Shown: positions 1-8,345, numbered from the stretch's first letter. The stretch is DNA of 64,000 bases from AC-32 sp963728765 (GCA_963728765.1 CAVSKX010000002.1:558001-622000), one strand, 5' to 3'. Notes: generated by a model from the letters alone, not told the origin. A program made the numbers and translations.

Positions 1-1321
1 GATGCGCCGAGCCCAGGCCTGCGGTCAGCGTGATGCCGCTGCCGATGTCCTGCGTGGGTGCACCGGTGGCGTGCGACTGTGCGAGCGGGCTCTGCAGCGT
101 GACGCCCGTGCCCGTCGCCCCGGCGGTGCCGACGCCGGCGATCGTGCCGTACTCGACGTTGGGGAAGCCCGCGTCGAGGACGATGTTCTCGCCGGCGACC
201 ATGTTCGTCACCGAGGTGACCTTGATGTTCGTGTCGCCCGCGGCGGCCGCGGCGGCGAGGGTCGTCGCCGTGCGCTGACCGGTTCCGACAGTCGCAACCG
301 TGGCCGTGTCGATCGTCCCGAGGTCGATCTTCAGCGTCTGTCCGGCGGTGATGCCGTTGACGCTCGCGACGAAGATCTTCGTCGCGCCCGGGTCGGTCGG
401 CTCGGCGAGGGTCGTGTTCGTCGTCGCCGTGCCGACCGAGGCGACGACCGGATTCTCGGTCGAGACCTCGTCGAGGGCGATCGTCGCGCCCACCGGCAGG
501 TTCGCGGTCGAGGTGACCTTGATGTTCGTGTCGCCCGCCGTCACCGGGGCCGTGATGATCGCCGCCGGCGTGCCCGCCGCCGAGTAGTCGCCGGAGCCGA
601 CCAGGCCGCCCTCTTCGTTGTCGTAGAGGGTCGCCTTGATCGTGCGAGCCGGATACGTCCCGTTGACCTCGTGCCAGCGGAGCACGGACCCGATCTCCTC
701 CAGGTTCATGTTCTCGCCCATGTTCGCGTCGTAGCCCGAGCCGTTGCCCCAGTTGCCGGAGTGCATCCCGGTCATGGGCGTGAGGCTCGTCCCGGTGTTG
801 ACCGCACGGACCGGGGTCGAGTCGTTGTGGCTGGCGAGCATGACCTGCTGGCCGGCGCAGGTGGCGCCGGGGATCGTCAGCTCGGCGTCGTTGAGCTGCC
901 AGCTTCTCGTGTTGAAGAGGTGGTCCCTCGCGGTGATGTACGTGCCGAGCTCGCCGTTCGGCTGGGGCGTGCTGCTCGTTCCGAGCCCCTTCCACCACGA
1001 GTAGAACTCCTGCGCACCGTTGTAGTTCGGCGGCAGGTTGTTGCTGTCACCGGGTGTCCCGCCGCCGGTCGAGCAGTCGGTTGCCTGCGGCAGGCAGCCG
1101 TCCGAGCCGGCGACCTTGTAGATGAAGTTGGTCGAGTCGAACCAGTTGTGGTCGTAGATCCAGTTCGCATCGATGACGGGATGCGCCGGGTTCGAGAACG
1201 GAGGTGCGGGCGCAGAGGACGCGGCGGTGGACGCGATGAGCCCCGCCGGGATCACCGCCACCGCGAGCAGCAGCAGGACCACCAAGCGGCCCCGGCCGAC
1301 CTTGCGCACGGCCTTGCTCAC
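1..1321 (-). CDS. secreted M28-family (Zn aminopeptidase-like) peptidase, 3' end beyond window
   Basis: N-terminal 439 residues of a secreted metallopeptidase; the gene continues past the left edge. The GTG start at 1321 has AGGGG six bases upstream and lies 11 nt after the stop of the upstream paralogue, so the two are co-transcribed. A signal peptide covers residues 1-38. M28-type metal-site candidates are visible: H165/D167 in ASHND, D198 in GYDAN and the catalytic Glu pair E236-E237 in YDNEEGGLVGS. After the EE motif come about three beta-rich modules (residues 254-425; two contain AGDTNIKVTS), which interrupt the peptidase domain. Family assignment rests on these motifs; substrate unknown. 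Confidence 0.75.
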   Translation of the reverse strand, partial: MSKAVRKVGRGRLVVLLLLAVAVIPAGLIASTAASSAPAPPFSNPAHPVIDANWIYDHNWFDSTNFIYKVAGSDGCLPQATDCSTGGGTPGDSNNLPPNYNGAQEFYSWWKGLGTSSTPQPNGELGTYITARDHLFNTRSWQLNDAELTIPGATCAGQQVMLASHNDSTPVRAVNTGTSLTPMTGMHSGNWGNGSGYDANMGENMNLEEIGSVLRWHEVNGTYPARTIKATLYDNEEGGLVGSGDYSAAGTPAAIITAPVTAGDTNIKVTSTANLPVGATIALDEVSTENPVVASVGTATTNTTLAEPTDPGATKIFVASVNGITAGQTLKIDLGTIDTATVATVGTGQRTATTLAAAAAAGDTNIKVTSVTNMVAGENIVLDAGFPNVEYGTIAGVGTAGATGTGVTLQSPLAQSHATGAPTQDIGSGITLTAGLGSAH

Positions 1322-1332
1322 TCGAGTGCCCC

Positions 1333-3594
1333 TCACGACTGATCACCTTCCTTCGCGTCCTGCGTGGTACTGCCGCCCTTCTTCGCCGCGTCGATCAGCG
1401 CGGCGCGCTCGGACGGCGAGAAGGTTCCGCACGCGGGAGTCGAAGGTGCAGGGCCTGACGGGCTTTCGACTGCGACGGCCTGCCGGTACGTGCCCCACTT
1501 GCTCGTGTCGCCCTTCTGGACGACCAGCTTCACGTCGGCCCACATCGACGACGCGTAGGTGTGGGTCACGGTCTCGCCGGTGGCGGTCGTGCCGTCGCCG
1601 AAGTCCCAGAAGTACTTCAGGCCGCCCGTCTTTCCGTTCCAGTCCCGGGCGAAGCTCGCGTCGAACGTGACGGTCCTCGTCGAGGTCGGGTTGACCGGAT
1701 CGCTCTCGAAGTACGCGTGGGTGCTCTTCGGCTGCGGCACCGCACCGAGGTAGTCGTTGCCGCTGATCAGCAGCGACGTGTACTCCGCCGGCAGCTCGAG
1801 CGCCCGCAGGAGCTCCTCCGTCGGCGAGGCCTCGCCGTCGAGCCCGTGCGGTGCACCGGAGGCGAAGACGTTCAGGTGCTCGAGCGTGTCGCCCGTGAAG
1901 CCGACCGGCTGTCCCTGGTTGACGTGGAACCGGGCGCCGTTCGGGTGGGCGAACTGCAGCGGGTGGTTGAGCGTGACGGTGTTGCCGCTGATCGACGAGA
2001 TCACGCCGGTCTCGAGGTTGAGCCCGGTGTCGACGAAGAACGGCTGGCCGGCGATCAGGTTCGCCGCGGAGGCGACCGTGACCGTCGTGTCACCCGCCGC
2101 CGTCGGGGCGGTGAGCACCGTCATCCCCGCCGTCGGCACGTTGCTGGCGAGCTCGAACGAGGTGCCGCCGCCGGTGTACTGCAGTACCGGCGTCGACCGG
2201 ATCGATACGTCCGTCGTCGCGGGATAGGGGTTCTCGTCGATGTTCGAGTCCTGGACGCCGCCGACGCTGAAGCCCGGGATGCCCAGGTTCCAGAAGATCG
2301 AGGCCTCGTCCTCGTGCGTCGACTCCTGCGCCTCGACGGCCGTCCCGGCCGCGTGAACGGGCGAGAAGGTCGCCTGGTCGGAGGCCGTGTACGCGGGAAC
2401 CGACGGAGTCGGCACCGCGGGGAGCGGAGCCGAGCCCGTGTGGTTGTAGCGCAGGGGGTTCTCCTGCGGGACGGTGCCGCCGTACTTGTCGCTCTGCTCG
2501 CCGAACCCGGCTGTCACCGCGTTCCTCAGGTTCCCGTCGAACTGCGAGATCGCGGCGCTGTTCGCCGTGATGTTCGCGCCCGGCGAGCCTGGGCCGGTAT
2601 CGGCGTAGAGCGTGTTCGGCGTCGAGGGCGTGTCCGTGATGAACGTGCGCCACGGGCCGACGCCGCCGTTCGCCGTGTTGTTCCAGTAGTACTGCGTCCC
2701 CAGGTGGTAGGCGGGGTAGCTCATCCCGTTCGCGTTCATCTCGGCGAACATCGCGTACTGGCCCTGGGGCCCCTGCGGGATGAGATGGCTGGCGTAGTAC
2801 TTCGCCCCCTCACGCAGGTACGTCCCGTCAGCAGCGCGGCCGGCCGATGCGTCCAGCAGCGCGACCTTGAGCGTCTTCGACGGGAACGTGCCGTTCGCGT
2901 CGTACCAACGCAGGAGCGCCTGGTACTCGCCCATCGTCAGCGTCACGCCCGAGGTGTCGTCGTAGGCACCGCCGTTCGCAACGTTGCTGAGCGTGAGCGT
3001 CCGGCGTCCGGCGCCGAACCCGAAGACCGCGCTGGTCGAGTTCTGCGGGTTGTTCACCTCGCCGACGATCGCCGGCGTCACCGGCGTTCCGTCGGGGTGG
3101 GCAGCCAACAGGACCCGCTGTCCCGGGCACGCGACGCCGGGCACGGTCACCTCGGCGTCGTCGGAGTCCCACGGATACGCGGTGTCGAACGTGTAGTTCG
3201 GGTTCGTGCGCTGCTCGGGCAGTCGGTGGAAGTAGTGGTCCGAGACCGTCGCGTAATCGGCAAGCGGTCCCATCGCGCTCGTGTCGGTGAGCTGCTGCTT
3301 CCAGTGCCGGAAGAACTCCTGCCACCCGTTGACCGTGGGCGGCTCGTTCCACGGCGAGCTCGGATCGGTGGGCGGCCCGTCCGCGCCCGAGACGCGGTAC
3401 ACGTCGTTGTACGACATGTCGAAGAGCTGCCCGTAGATGTAGTCCCTGTCGACGAGCGGCCTGGCCTGGGACGTGAGCTCCTCCTTCCCGGCCGATGCCA
3501 CACCGCTCACCGCAAAGACGGCCGGCGCCAATAACGCCACGCAGGCGACAGCAACCAGCCATCTCGGTCGCTTCAACGTTCGAAGCACCGTCAT
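1333..3594 (-). CDS. secreted M28-like protein with degenerate catalytic motif and C-terminal PKD domain
   Basis: A 753-residue exported protein homologous to its downstream neighbour over the N-terminal half. I place the start at the ATG at 3594, which has a GGAAAGGGGGG ribosome site; an in-frame GTG at 3624 lies inside a hairpin and is less likely. Signal peptide about 1-35. Metal-ligand positions H166/D168 (AAHPDG) and D212-D213 (AYDD) are present, but the position of the catalytic Glu pair reads DASAGRA (from D248). A late STHEDE...GIPG segment resembles the final His region of M28 enzymes. One AGDTTVTV beta module and a PKD domain (YFWDFGDGT) follow. Probably a non-catalytic binding paralogue; this is inference. 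Confidence 0.7.
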   Translation of the reverse strand: MTVLRTLKRPRWLVAVACVALLAPAVFAVSGVASAGKEELTSQARPLVDRDYIYGQLFDMSYNDVYRVSGADGPPTDPSSPWNEPPTVNGWQEFFRHWKQQLTDTSAMGPLADYATVSDHYFHRLPEQRTNPNYTFDTAYPWDSDDAEVTVPGVACPGQRVLLAAHPDGTPVTPAIVGEVNNPQNSTSAVFGFGAGRRTLTLSNVANGGAYDDTSGVTLTMGEYQALLRWYDANGTFPSKTLKVALLDASAGRAADGTYLREGAKYYASHLIPQGPQGQYAMFAEMNANGMSYPAYHLGTQYYWNNTANGGVGPWRTFITDTPSTPNTLYADTGPGSPGANITANSAAISQFDGNLRNAVTAGFGEQSDKYGGTVPQENPLRYNHTGSAPLPAVPTPSVPAYTASDQATFSPVHAAGTAVEAQESTHEDEASIFWNLGIPGFSVGGVQDSNIDENPYPATTDVSIRSTPVLQYTGGGTSFELASNVPTAGMTVLTAPTAAGDTTVTVASAANLIAGQPFFVDTGLNLETGVISSISGNTVTLNHPLQFAHPNGARFHVNQGQPVGFTGDTLEHLNVFASGAPHGLDGEASPTEELLRALELPAEYTSLLISGNDYLGAVPQPKSTHAYFESDPVNPTSTRTVTFDASFARDWNGKTGGLKYFWDFGDGTTATGETVTHTYASSMWADVKLVVQKGDTSKWGTYRQAVAVESPSGPAPSTPACGTFSPSERAALIDAAKKGGSTTQDAKEGDQS

Positions 3595-3599
3595 TCGCC

Positions 3600-3634
3600 A
3601 ACCCCCCTTTCCTGTCCGTTTCACGCAGGACAGG
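3600..3634 (-). promoter_or_regulatory. 5' leader hairpin plus ribosome site of the M28 operon
   Basis: On the minus strand CCTGTCC (3634-3628) can pair with GGACAGG (3617-3611), 7 bp with a 10-nt loop, directly upstream of the G-rich Shine-Dalgarno run and the ATG at 3594. The hairpin could affect translation of the operon; there is no evidence for a ligand or for regulation. Confidence 0.4.
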
Positions 3635-3781
3635 AGGTGACGCCTGCCTTACTCGCGCTGTACGGGGGCCGTCGCATGCCAGCGAAAACCGTGCTTCAGC
3701 CCCCAACCACAATCGGCTGATCTACAGCCCGATACCACCCCCTTGGCGCGCGAGTCTATACGCGCTCGGATCCCCGTGCCG

Positions 3782-4312
3782 TCAGTCGCCGCAGGCGCGG
3801 TCGATCGCCGCCGTCGAGGTGCGCACCTTCGCCAGCGCGGGGCGGTCGACGAGCTCCTGCGCAGCCGCGGCGAGGTCGCCGTGAGCGACCGCGTTCTGCG
3901 CCCGGCCGAAGTCGGCCCCGAACGCCCGCAGACCCACGACGAGCTGGTTGCGCGGTCGGACGAGCGTGCTCGGGACGCCGATCCGCGAAAGGACGTGCGC
4001 CGAGTAGACGAGGTTCTTCGACGCGTTCCCGGCTCGCGCCGCGAGCTCCTTGGGATGGGTCGACTGCGTCATGACCTGGACGCTGGTCGAGACGAGCTGC
4101 GAGACGATCCGTATGTCCGTCTCGAGCTCGCTGCAGGCGACCGCTGTGGCCTGCGAAAGCCGTGGCGTTGGCGGGTCGATCGTCGTCGGGGCCGGCGCAG
4201 TCCTGGCCGGCCCGGTCGTCGCAGGCGGCGCGCTGGACGAGTGTCCCCCGCACCCCGCGAGCGCCGCCGCGAGGGCGGCCGCCGCGAGCACCTGGCCTGC
4301 CCGCGTTCGCAT
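3782..4312 (-). CDS. small lipoprotein of unknown function
   Basis: A 176-residue protein with a short basic N-terminus, hydrophobic stretch and lipobox LAGC (Cys 21), then a Ser/Pro/Thr-rich linker to about residue 52 and a helical alpha domain. Likely anchored on the outer face of the membrane. A TAGGCT box (4319-4324 on the minus strand) lies six bases before the ATG with no ribosome site, suggesting a leaderless transcript. It is divergent from the DUF4232 lipoprotein at 4376, with 63 bp between. I do not recognise the C-terminal domain. Confidence 0.7.
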   Translation of the reverse strand: MRTRAGQVLAAAALAAALAGCGGHSSSAPPATTGPARTAPAPTTIDPPTPRLSQATAVACSELETDIRIVSQLVSTSVQVMTQSTHPKELAARAGNASKNLVYSAHVLSRIGVPSTLVRPRNQLVVGLRAFGADFGRAQNAVAHGDLAAAAQELVDRPALAKVRTSTAAIDRACGD

Positions 4313-4375
4313 TCCGGGAGCCTAGCCCTGCCGCCTCCGGCCCGCCGAGCGCGGTTCCGGTAATCATGAAGAGGC

Positions 4376-5350
4376 ATGAGCCCGAGAGCTCTCGTCGCGC
4401 TGGCCGTGCTGGCTGTGTCGGCAGCAGGCTGCAACTCGGGCTCGGGGTCGAGCTCCGGGAACGACGCCGGCGGCCCGGCAGTCGCGTGGACAGCGACGAA
4501 GCCGCCCCAGGTCGCCAAGCGCTCGCCCGTCTCGACTCCGTGCCGCGCCTCCGACCTCCACGTGGCCGGCCAGGTCAGGTTCGTGCCGAGGCGGCAGGGC
4601 GGGATCGCACTCGTCGTCGTCCGCAACTCGGGCTCGCGCACCTGCAGGCTGAGCGGGCGGCCGGTCGTGACCCTCGTCAAGAAGGGCGGTCCCGTCCAGG
4701 TGAACCGCGCCATCCCGACGACGCCGTCGAACTTTCCGGAGACGACGTACCCTGCGTCCAGCCTGCTGGCGCTTCGCCCCGGCGACGTCGCGGCCCTCAC
4801 GATCTCGTGGGACAACTGGTGCGACCGGGTGATCACGGGCCAGCCGCACGCCCCGCCGAGCGCGGTCCGGATCGCGCTCCCGCACCACCGAGGGAGCATC
4901 TCGGCCGACTACAACGCCGTCCCGTCGTGCGTCGACCCGAACGCCCCCTCGACGATCGGCGTCTCGGTCTTCCAGCCGAGCCTGGTGCGCGCCGGCCGCC
5001 CCTGGACGACCGCGTTCCTTAGCGCCACGGTCCCGGACCAGCCGGTCCACGCGAAGCGCGGCGGGATCCTCCACTACCGCGTCGTCCTGAAGAACGACTC
5101 GAAGGTGACCGCCCGCTTCACGCGCTGCCCCGCGTATATCCAGCAGCTGGCACCGCGGGGAAAGGTCGAGGTCTACGAGCTCAACTGCGCCGCGGCCGAC
5201 CCGATCGCACCCGGTAAGAGCCTCGCGTTCGCGATGCAAGTCCGCGTGCCCAAGAGCTCGCCGCCCGGCGCGAACGGCCTGTTCTGGGGCCTCGACCCCT
5301 TCGGCGCCCGAGCGCCGCAGCTACACGCGCGCGTGACCATCGACAAGTGA
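4376..5350 (+). CDS. DUF4232-type lipoprotein
   Basis: A 324-residue predicted lipoprotein (lipobox SAAGC, Cys 19) with a Ser/Gly linker and then a domain with the DUF4232 pattern: C-x-A-x-DL near the start, VVVRNSGSRTCRLSGRPVVTL in the middle and later paired cysteines. DUF4232 proteins are common actinobacterial cell-surface proteins of unknown function. The C-terminal third adds a second beta domain (HYRVVLKNDS) not covered by the first match. It forms a divergent pair with the lipoprotein at 3782-4312. Confidence 0.7.
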   Translation: MSPRALVALAVLAVSAAGCNSGSGSSSGNDAGGPAVAWTATKPPQVAKRSPVSTPCRASDLHVAGQVRFVPRRQGGIALVVVRNSGSRTCRLSGRPVVTLVKKGGPVQVNRAIPTTPSNFPETTYPASSLLALRPGDVAALTISWDNWCDRVITGQPHAPPSAVRIALPHHRGSISADYNAVPSCVDPNAPSTIGVSVFQPSLVRAGRPWTTAFLSATVPDQPVHAKRGGILHYRVVLKNDSKVTARFTRCPAYIQQLAPRGKVEVYELNCAAADPIAPGKSLAFAMQVRVPKSSPPGANGLFWGLDPFGARAPQLHARVTIDK

Positions 5351-5552
5351 GCTGAGAGCGTCCAGGCCTGGAAGGACCCGCACCGCGAAGGGCACGTCCC
5401 GGCCTCGCACCGCGAGCCTCGACTGCGGTGAAGTCGACGACGGTCGAGCCGGAGCCGACCGCACCGACGTACGCGATGCCGGGTGGACACCGGCGCCGAC
5501 CGGAACGAGCTCGGCCATCGCGTGCGTCGGTCATGGCCGTGAGCTGCGGTTT

Positions 5553-6083
5553 CTAGAGTGCGCCGCCCGCCGCCGGGGGTGCCGCTCCCGTCGGTTCCGC
5601 GGCGGCGACTTCCACCTGCCCGAGATACGCCTCGACGAGCAGCATGTTCTCGACGCCCGCCCGGTCGATCACCGCCAGCAGGGCCGACGCGCTCGCGACC
5701 TCCTCGCGCTGCTCCGCGAGGAACCAGCCGAGGAACTGCTCGCCCACATGATCGCCCTCCTCCCGGGCAAGGTCGACGAGTCGGGCGATCTGTGCTGTGA
5801 CCTGCTTCTCCTGTTCGAGTGCAAGCGCCACCGGCACGCGGTCATCGTCGAACGACGTCTGCGGCGCTTCGACGCCGGGGATGCTCACCGGCGTGTCGCT
5901 GTCGAGGAGGTAACCCACGATCATCATCGCGTGGTTGCGCTCCTCGACCGCCTGCCGGTAGAAGCGCGCCGCGAGCTGCGGTAGCGTCTGCGCGTCGTAG
6001 TGAACTGCGATCGCAACGTACTGCTGCGACGCCGCGAATTCGCTCGCAATCTGCTCGTTGAGCGCGTCTGTGAACTGCGACAT
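5553..6083 (-). CDS. ferritin (non-haem, FtnA-like)
   Basis: A 176-residue four-helix ferritin that stores iron in the cytosol by oxidising Fe(II) at a di-iron site. The start MSQFTDALNEQIASEFAASQ has the ferritin helix-A pattern; the helix-B motif EERNHAMMIVGYL carries the E-x-x-H ferroxidase pair; later glutamates in EQREEV fit the site. AGGAGGG lies six bases before the ATG. The tail after residue 155 is Ala/Pro-rich and family-atypical. It is followed in the same direction by nothing closer than 200 bp; the upstream neighbour is the CBS-BON protein on the same strand. Confidence 0.9.
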   Translation of the reverse strand: MSQFTDALNEQIASEFAASQQYVAIAVHYDAQTLPQLAARFYRQAVEERNHAMMIVGYLLDSDTPVSIPGVEAPQTSFDDDRVPVALALEQEKQVTAQIARLVDLAREEGDHVGEQFLGWFLAEQREEVASASALLAVIDRAGVENMLLVEAYLGQVEVAAAEPTGAAPPAAGGAL

Positions 6084-6154
6084 CAGCTGCCCTCCTCTAA
6101 GCCCGCCGGCGGTACGGCGTCGCCGGTCGGCCCTACGTTACGCGAGCACATCGC

Positions 6155-6778
6155 TCAGGCCGACTGGCAGTGGACGCCCACGACGCCGGGGACTCTGCTC
6201 ACCAGCGCCTCGAGCGCGCCGGCGTCAGCAGTCTGTCCGATCGTCGTGAGCGTCACCACGCCGTCCTCGACCTCGACCCGCACGCTGCGCTTGTCCAGCC
6301 CCAGGTCGCCGACGATCACGTCGTCACGAATCTCGGCTGCGATCTCGGCGTCGCTGCGGACGAAGGCTCGGACGAGATCGGCGCGCGTCACGATTCCGAC
6401 GAGGTCCCCGCCCTCGACCACGGGCAGGCGGTTGACGTCCTTTCCGATCATCAGCCTGGCCGCGCGACCGACCGGCCGGTCAGCTTCGATCGTCAGCGCG
6501 GGGGAACTCATGGCTTCGCCGACGAGGCGCGCCTCGAGCTTCGACCGATCGACCTCGACGTCGAAGCCGACCAGCCATGCGAGGGGTTGACCCGGCAGCT
6601 CTCCGGCTTCCTTCGGGAGAACATCCGCTTCGGAGACGACGCCGAGCACGTGCCCGTGGTCGTCGACGACCGGCAGGCCGGAGATGCCGTGCTCGACGAG
6701 CAAGTGCGCGGCCTGTTTCAGCGAGGCTCCCGGCGGAACGGTCACTACCTCGCGGGTCATGATGTCTTCGACGTTCAT
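6155..6778 (-). CDS. CBS-CBS-BON domain protein
   Basis: A 207-residue cytosolic protein with two CBS motifs (about residues 1-62 and 84-140; MTREVVTVPPGASLKQAAHL and MSSPALTIEADRPVGRAARL) that commonly bind adenine nucleotides, followed by a BON domain (about 142-205, SVRVEVEDGVVTLTTIG) of unknown or phospholipid-related role. CBS-BON proteins occur in actinobacterial stress and dormancy clusters, which fits the neighbouring DUF1918, Hsp20 and universal stress genes. The ATG is 22 nt after the DUF1918 stop, so the two are probably one transcript. Confidence 0.85.
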   Translation of the reverse strand: MNVEDIMTREVVTVPPGASLKQAAHLLVEHGISGLPVVDDHGHVLGVVSEADVLPKEAGELPGQPLAWLVGFDVEVDRSKLEARLVGEAMSSPALTIEADRPVGRAARLMIGKDVNRLPVVEGGDLVGIVTRADLVRAFVRSDAEIAAEIRDDVIVGDLGLDKRSVRVEVEDGVVTLTTIGQTADAGALEALVSRVPGVVGVHCQSA

Positions 6779-6800
6779 CGCCGCTCGGATGAACTGGACA

Positions 6801-7040
6801 TCACGGCTCGTGGATGAGCATCGGCCCGTCTTCCGAGGGGTGGTGCTCGACGTGCTTGATGACGGCGTCGCTGCCCGGCGTGAAGATGCTCTCGTGACCG
6901 TCCTCCCAGCGGACGCGGTAGTGCTCGTGCTCTGGCGTCCCGAGGACCTCGAGGATCTCCGCGGTTCGGCTGGCCTCGCCGAGACGATGCCCGTGGACGA
7001 CGATGAGATCGCCCACGTGTGTGCGCGAAAGCTGGGTCAT
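6801..7040 (-). CDS. DUF1918 domain protein
   Basis: A 79-residue protein with the DUF1918 pattern: VGDLIVVHGHRLGEASRTAEILEV and HYRVRWEDGHESIFTPGSDA. This is a small beta-barrel (SH3/KOW-like) common in actinobacteria, function unproven. The start is fixed by AAAGGAG eight bases before ATG 7040; a longer upstream reading has no ribosome site and atypical composition. It is the first gene of a two-gene unit with the CBS-BON protein. Confidence 0.85.
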   Translation of the reverse strand: MTQLSRTHVGDLIVVHGHRLGEASRTAEILEVLGTPEHEHYRVRWEDGHESIFTPGSDAVIKHVEHHPSEDGPMLIHEP

Positions 7041-7259
7041 CGCGATCTCCTTTCGTCTTGCGTCACCAAGAGGATCGCGCCACACGTGAAGGCGCGGCAT
7101 CGGGGCGCGCACTGACTGAGCGTCCGCTCTTTCCCCCGACGTCGAACCTCCCTGCAGGGACTCTCTCGACACCGCTGCAGCGTCAGCCGGCCGCTTCCGG
7201 CTCGATTAGGCGTTCCCAAGTCGAGCTTCTCCTGGTATCGCGAGCTGATCGCGCGGAAC

Positions 7260-7295
7260 GGCCGAGCCTAGGCGCACGGCCGAGCCTAGGCGCAC
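7260..7295. repeat. tandem 18-bp direct repeat with palindromic core
   Basis: Two adjacent identical copies of an 18-bp unit (7260-7277 and 7278-7295), each centred on the palindrome GCCTAGGC. They lie in the 346-bp interval 7041-7386, which holds no convincing gene: upstream of DUF1918 on one side and of the PAP2 locus on the other. The spacing of 18 bp puts the two palindromes less than two helical turns apart. Confidence 0.6.
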
Positions 7296-7386
7296 GGGAA
7301 ATCCGAAGCGGGCCTGCGGCGCCGCACGGATGGCAGGCGAAGCCAGCCGAGTGAAGCTTGATGAGGCGATGCTGAGGAGGCGTTCA

Positions 7387-8271
7387 ATGACAGTCCTTCC
7401 GCGTGGCCGTCGGGACTTCGCACTTCAGCTCACGATCTGATTCGGCTTCGCTTTCGGCTACCAGGTCGCGCGGGGGCTCGCCGACCGCGGGCCGCCCGAG
7501 GCGCTTGCCAACGCGCGGCGTGTCCTCGGGCTGGAGCGATACCTGGGCGCCTTCTTCGAGCCGGACGTCCAGCGGCCGGTCCTGCAGACCGGGCATCTCC
7601 TCCTTCACGCCGTCGACTGGACCTACTGGCTCTCGCAGTTCGCGGTCGTCGGGCTCGCACTGCTCTACATCTACCTCCGCCACAACGACGCCTACCTGGC
7701 CGTGCGCAACGCGCTTATCGTCACGAACACGATCGGCCTGGTCGGCTACGTCCTGCTGCCCACCGCGCCGCCGCGACTCATCCCCGGGGTCGGGATCGTC
7801 GACACGCTCGCCCAGGCGGAGGTGATCAACCACGACTCGAACCTTGTGCAGCTCGCGTCCAACCCGTACGCCGCGATGCCGAGCCTGCACGCAGCCGACG
7901 CCGCGATCATCGGCGTCGCGCTCGCGCAGGTCGTGCAGCCGCGGCCCCTCAAGCTCGCCTTCGTGCTCTGGCCCGCCTGGGTCTCGTTTTCGCTGATCGC
8001 GAGCGGAAACCACTTCTTGCTCGACATCGCAGCAGGCCTCCTGCTCGCCGCCCTGGGCGCCTGGGTCGCAGGGAGGCTGACACGGCGTCGTTCGACGCCG
8101 GTCGACAGCTCCTTCGAGCCGAGGCAGACGATGTCGTCTGCCTCGATCCGCTCGCGGTGTTCCTCGCCGTCGGCGTCCGATACCGCTCCTTCGACCAGGT
8201 CGACGGCGTGCGGGTGCTCAGCCCGCCCGACGGGGAACCGTCGCTTGGCGCCGATCTTCAACGAAGCCTAG
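7387..8271 (+). pseudogene. PAP2/inositol phosphotransferase family membrane protein, interrupted by TGA
   Basis: Reading from ATG 7387 (AGGAGG six bases upstream) gives 17 codons (MTVLPRGRRDFALQLTI), then TGA at 7438-7440, then an open frame FGFAFGYQVARGLADRG continuing with the PAP2 signature: RLIP, AMPSLHAADA and GNHFLLDIAAG, with five or six membrane spans. The stop sits where a Trp would be natural, so a single TGG-to-TGA change explains it. From about 8100 the frame runs into unrelated sequence (see the phosphoribosyltransferase remnant), so the true C-terminus is also lost or altered. The downstream part could restart at GTG 7702 but would lack the first helices. Confidence 0.7.
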
Positions 8272-8291
8272 GCGAGGTACGCCGGCTCTAG
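8085..8291 (+). pseudogene. C-terminal remnant of a phosphoribosyltransferase-like protein
   Basis: In a frame shifted from the PAP2 frame, the stretch EADDVVCLDPLAVFLAVGVR then YRSFDQV, ending in TAG at 8289-8291, resembles the C-terminus of the COG1926-type predicted phosphoribosyltransferases (pattern ADEVVCL...PxxFxAVGxxYxxF). No start or upstream part is present; it abuts the PAP2 reading frame, suggesting a deletion junction near 8085. Codon third positions are GC-rich in this frame, supporting former coding. Confidence 0.45.
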
Positions 8292-8345
8292 CTGCCGATA
8301 GACGCTGATCCCCGGCACCCGCGAACGCTTCGTCCCCTCGGGCAT
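8268..8345 (-). CDS. possible 25-residue ORF downstream of Hsp20
   Basis: ATG at 8345 is preceded by AGGAGGAG five bases upstream, a strong ribosome site just after the hairpin at 8366-8393. The product, MPEGTKRSRVPGISVYRQLE plus five residues, is basic and has no membrane segment. It overlaps the remnant on the opposite strand. Only the ribosome site and position support it; no homologue is known to me. Confidence 0.3.
   Translation of the reverse strand: MPEGTKRSRVPGISVYRQLEPAYLA

Noticed and set aside
5351..5552. Possible gene remnant on the minus strand (peptides VGAGVHP, GIAYVGAVGSGSTVVDFTAV and RDVPFAVRVLPGLDALSS in alternating frames)
   Set aside because: Needs two frame changes in 160 bp and I recognise no family; could be a decayed gene but support is too weak to list.
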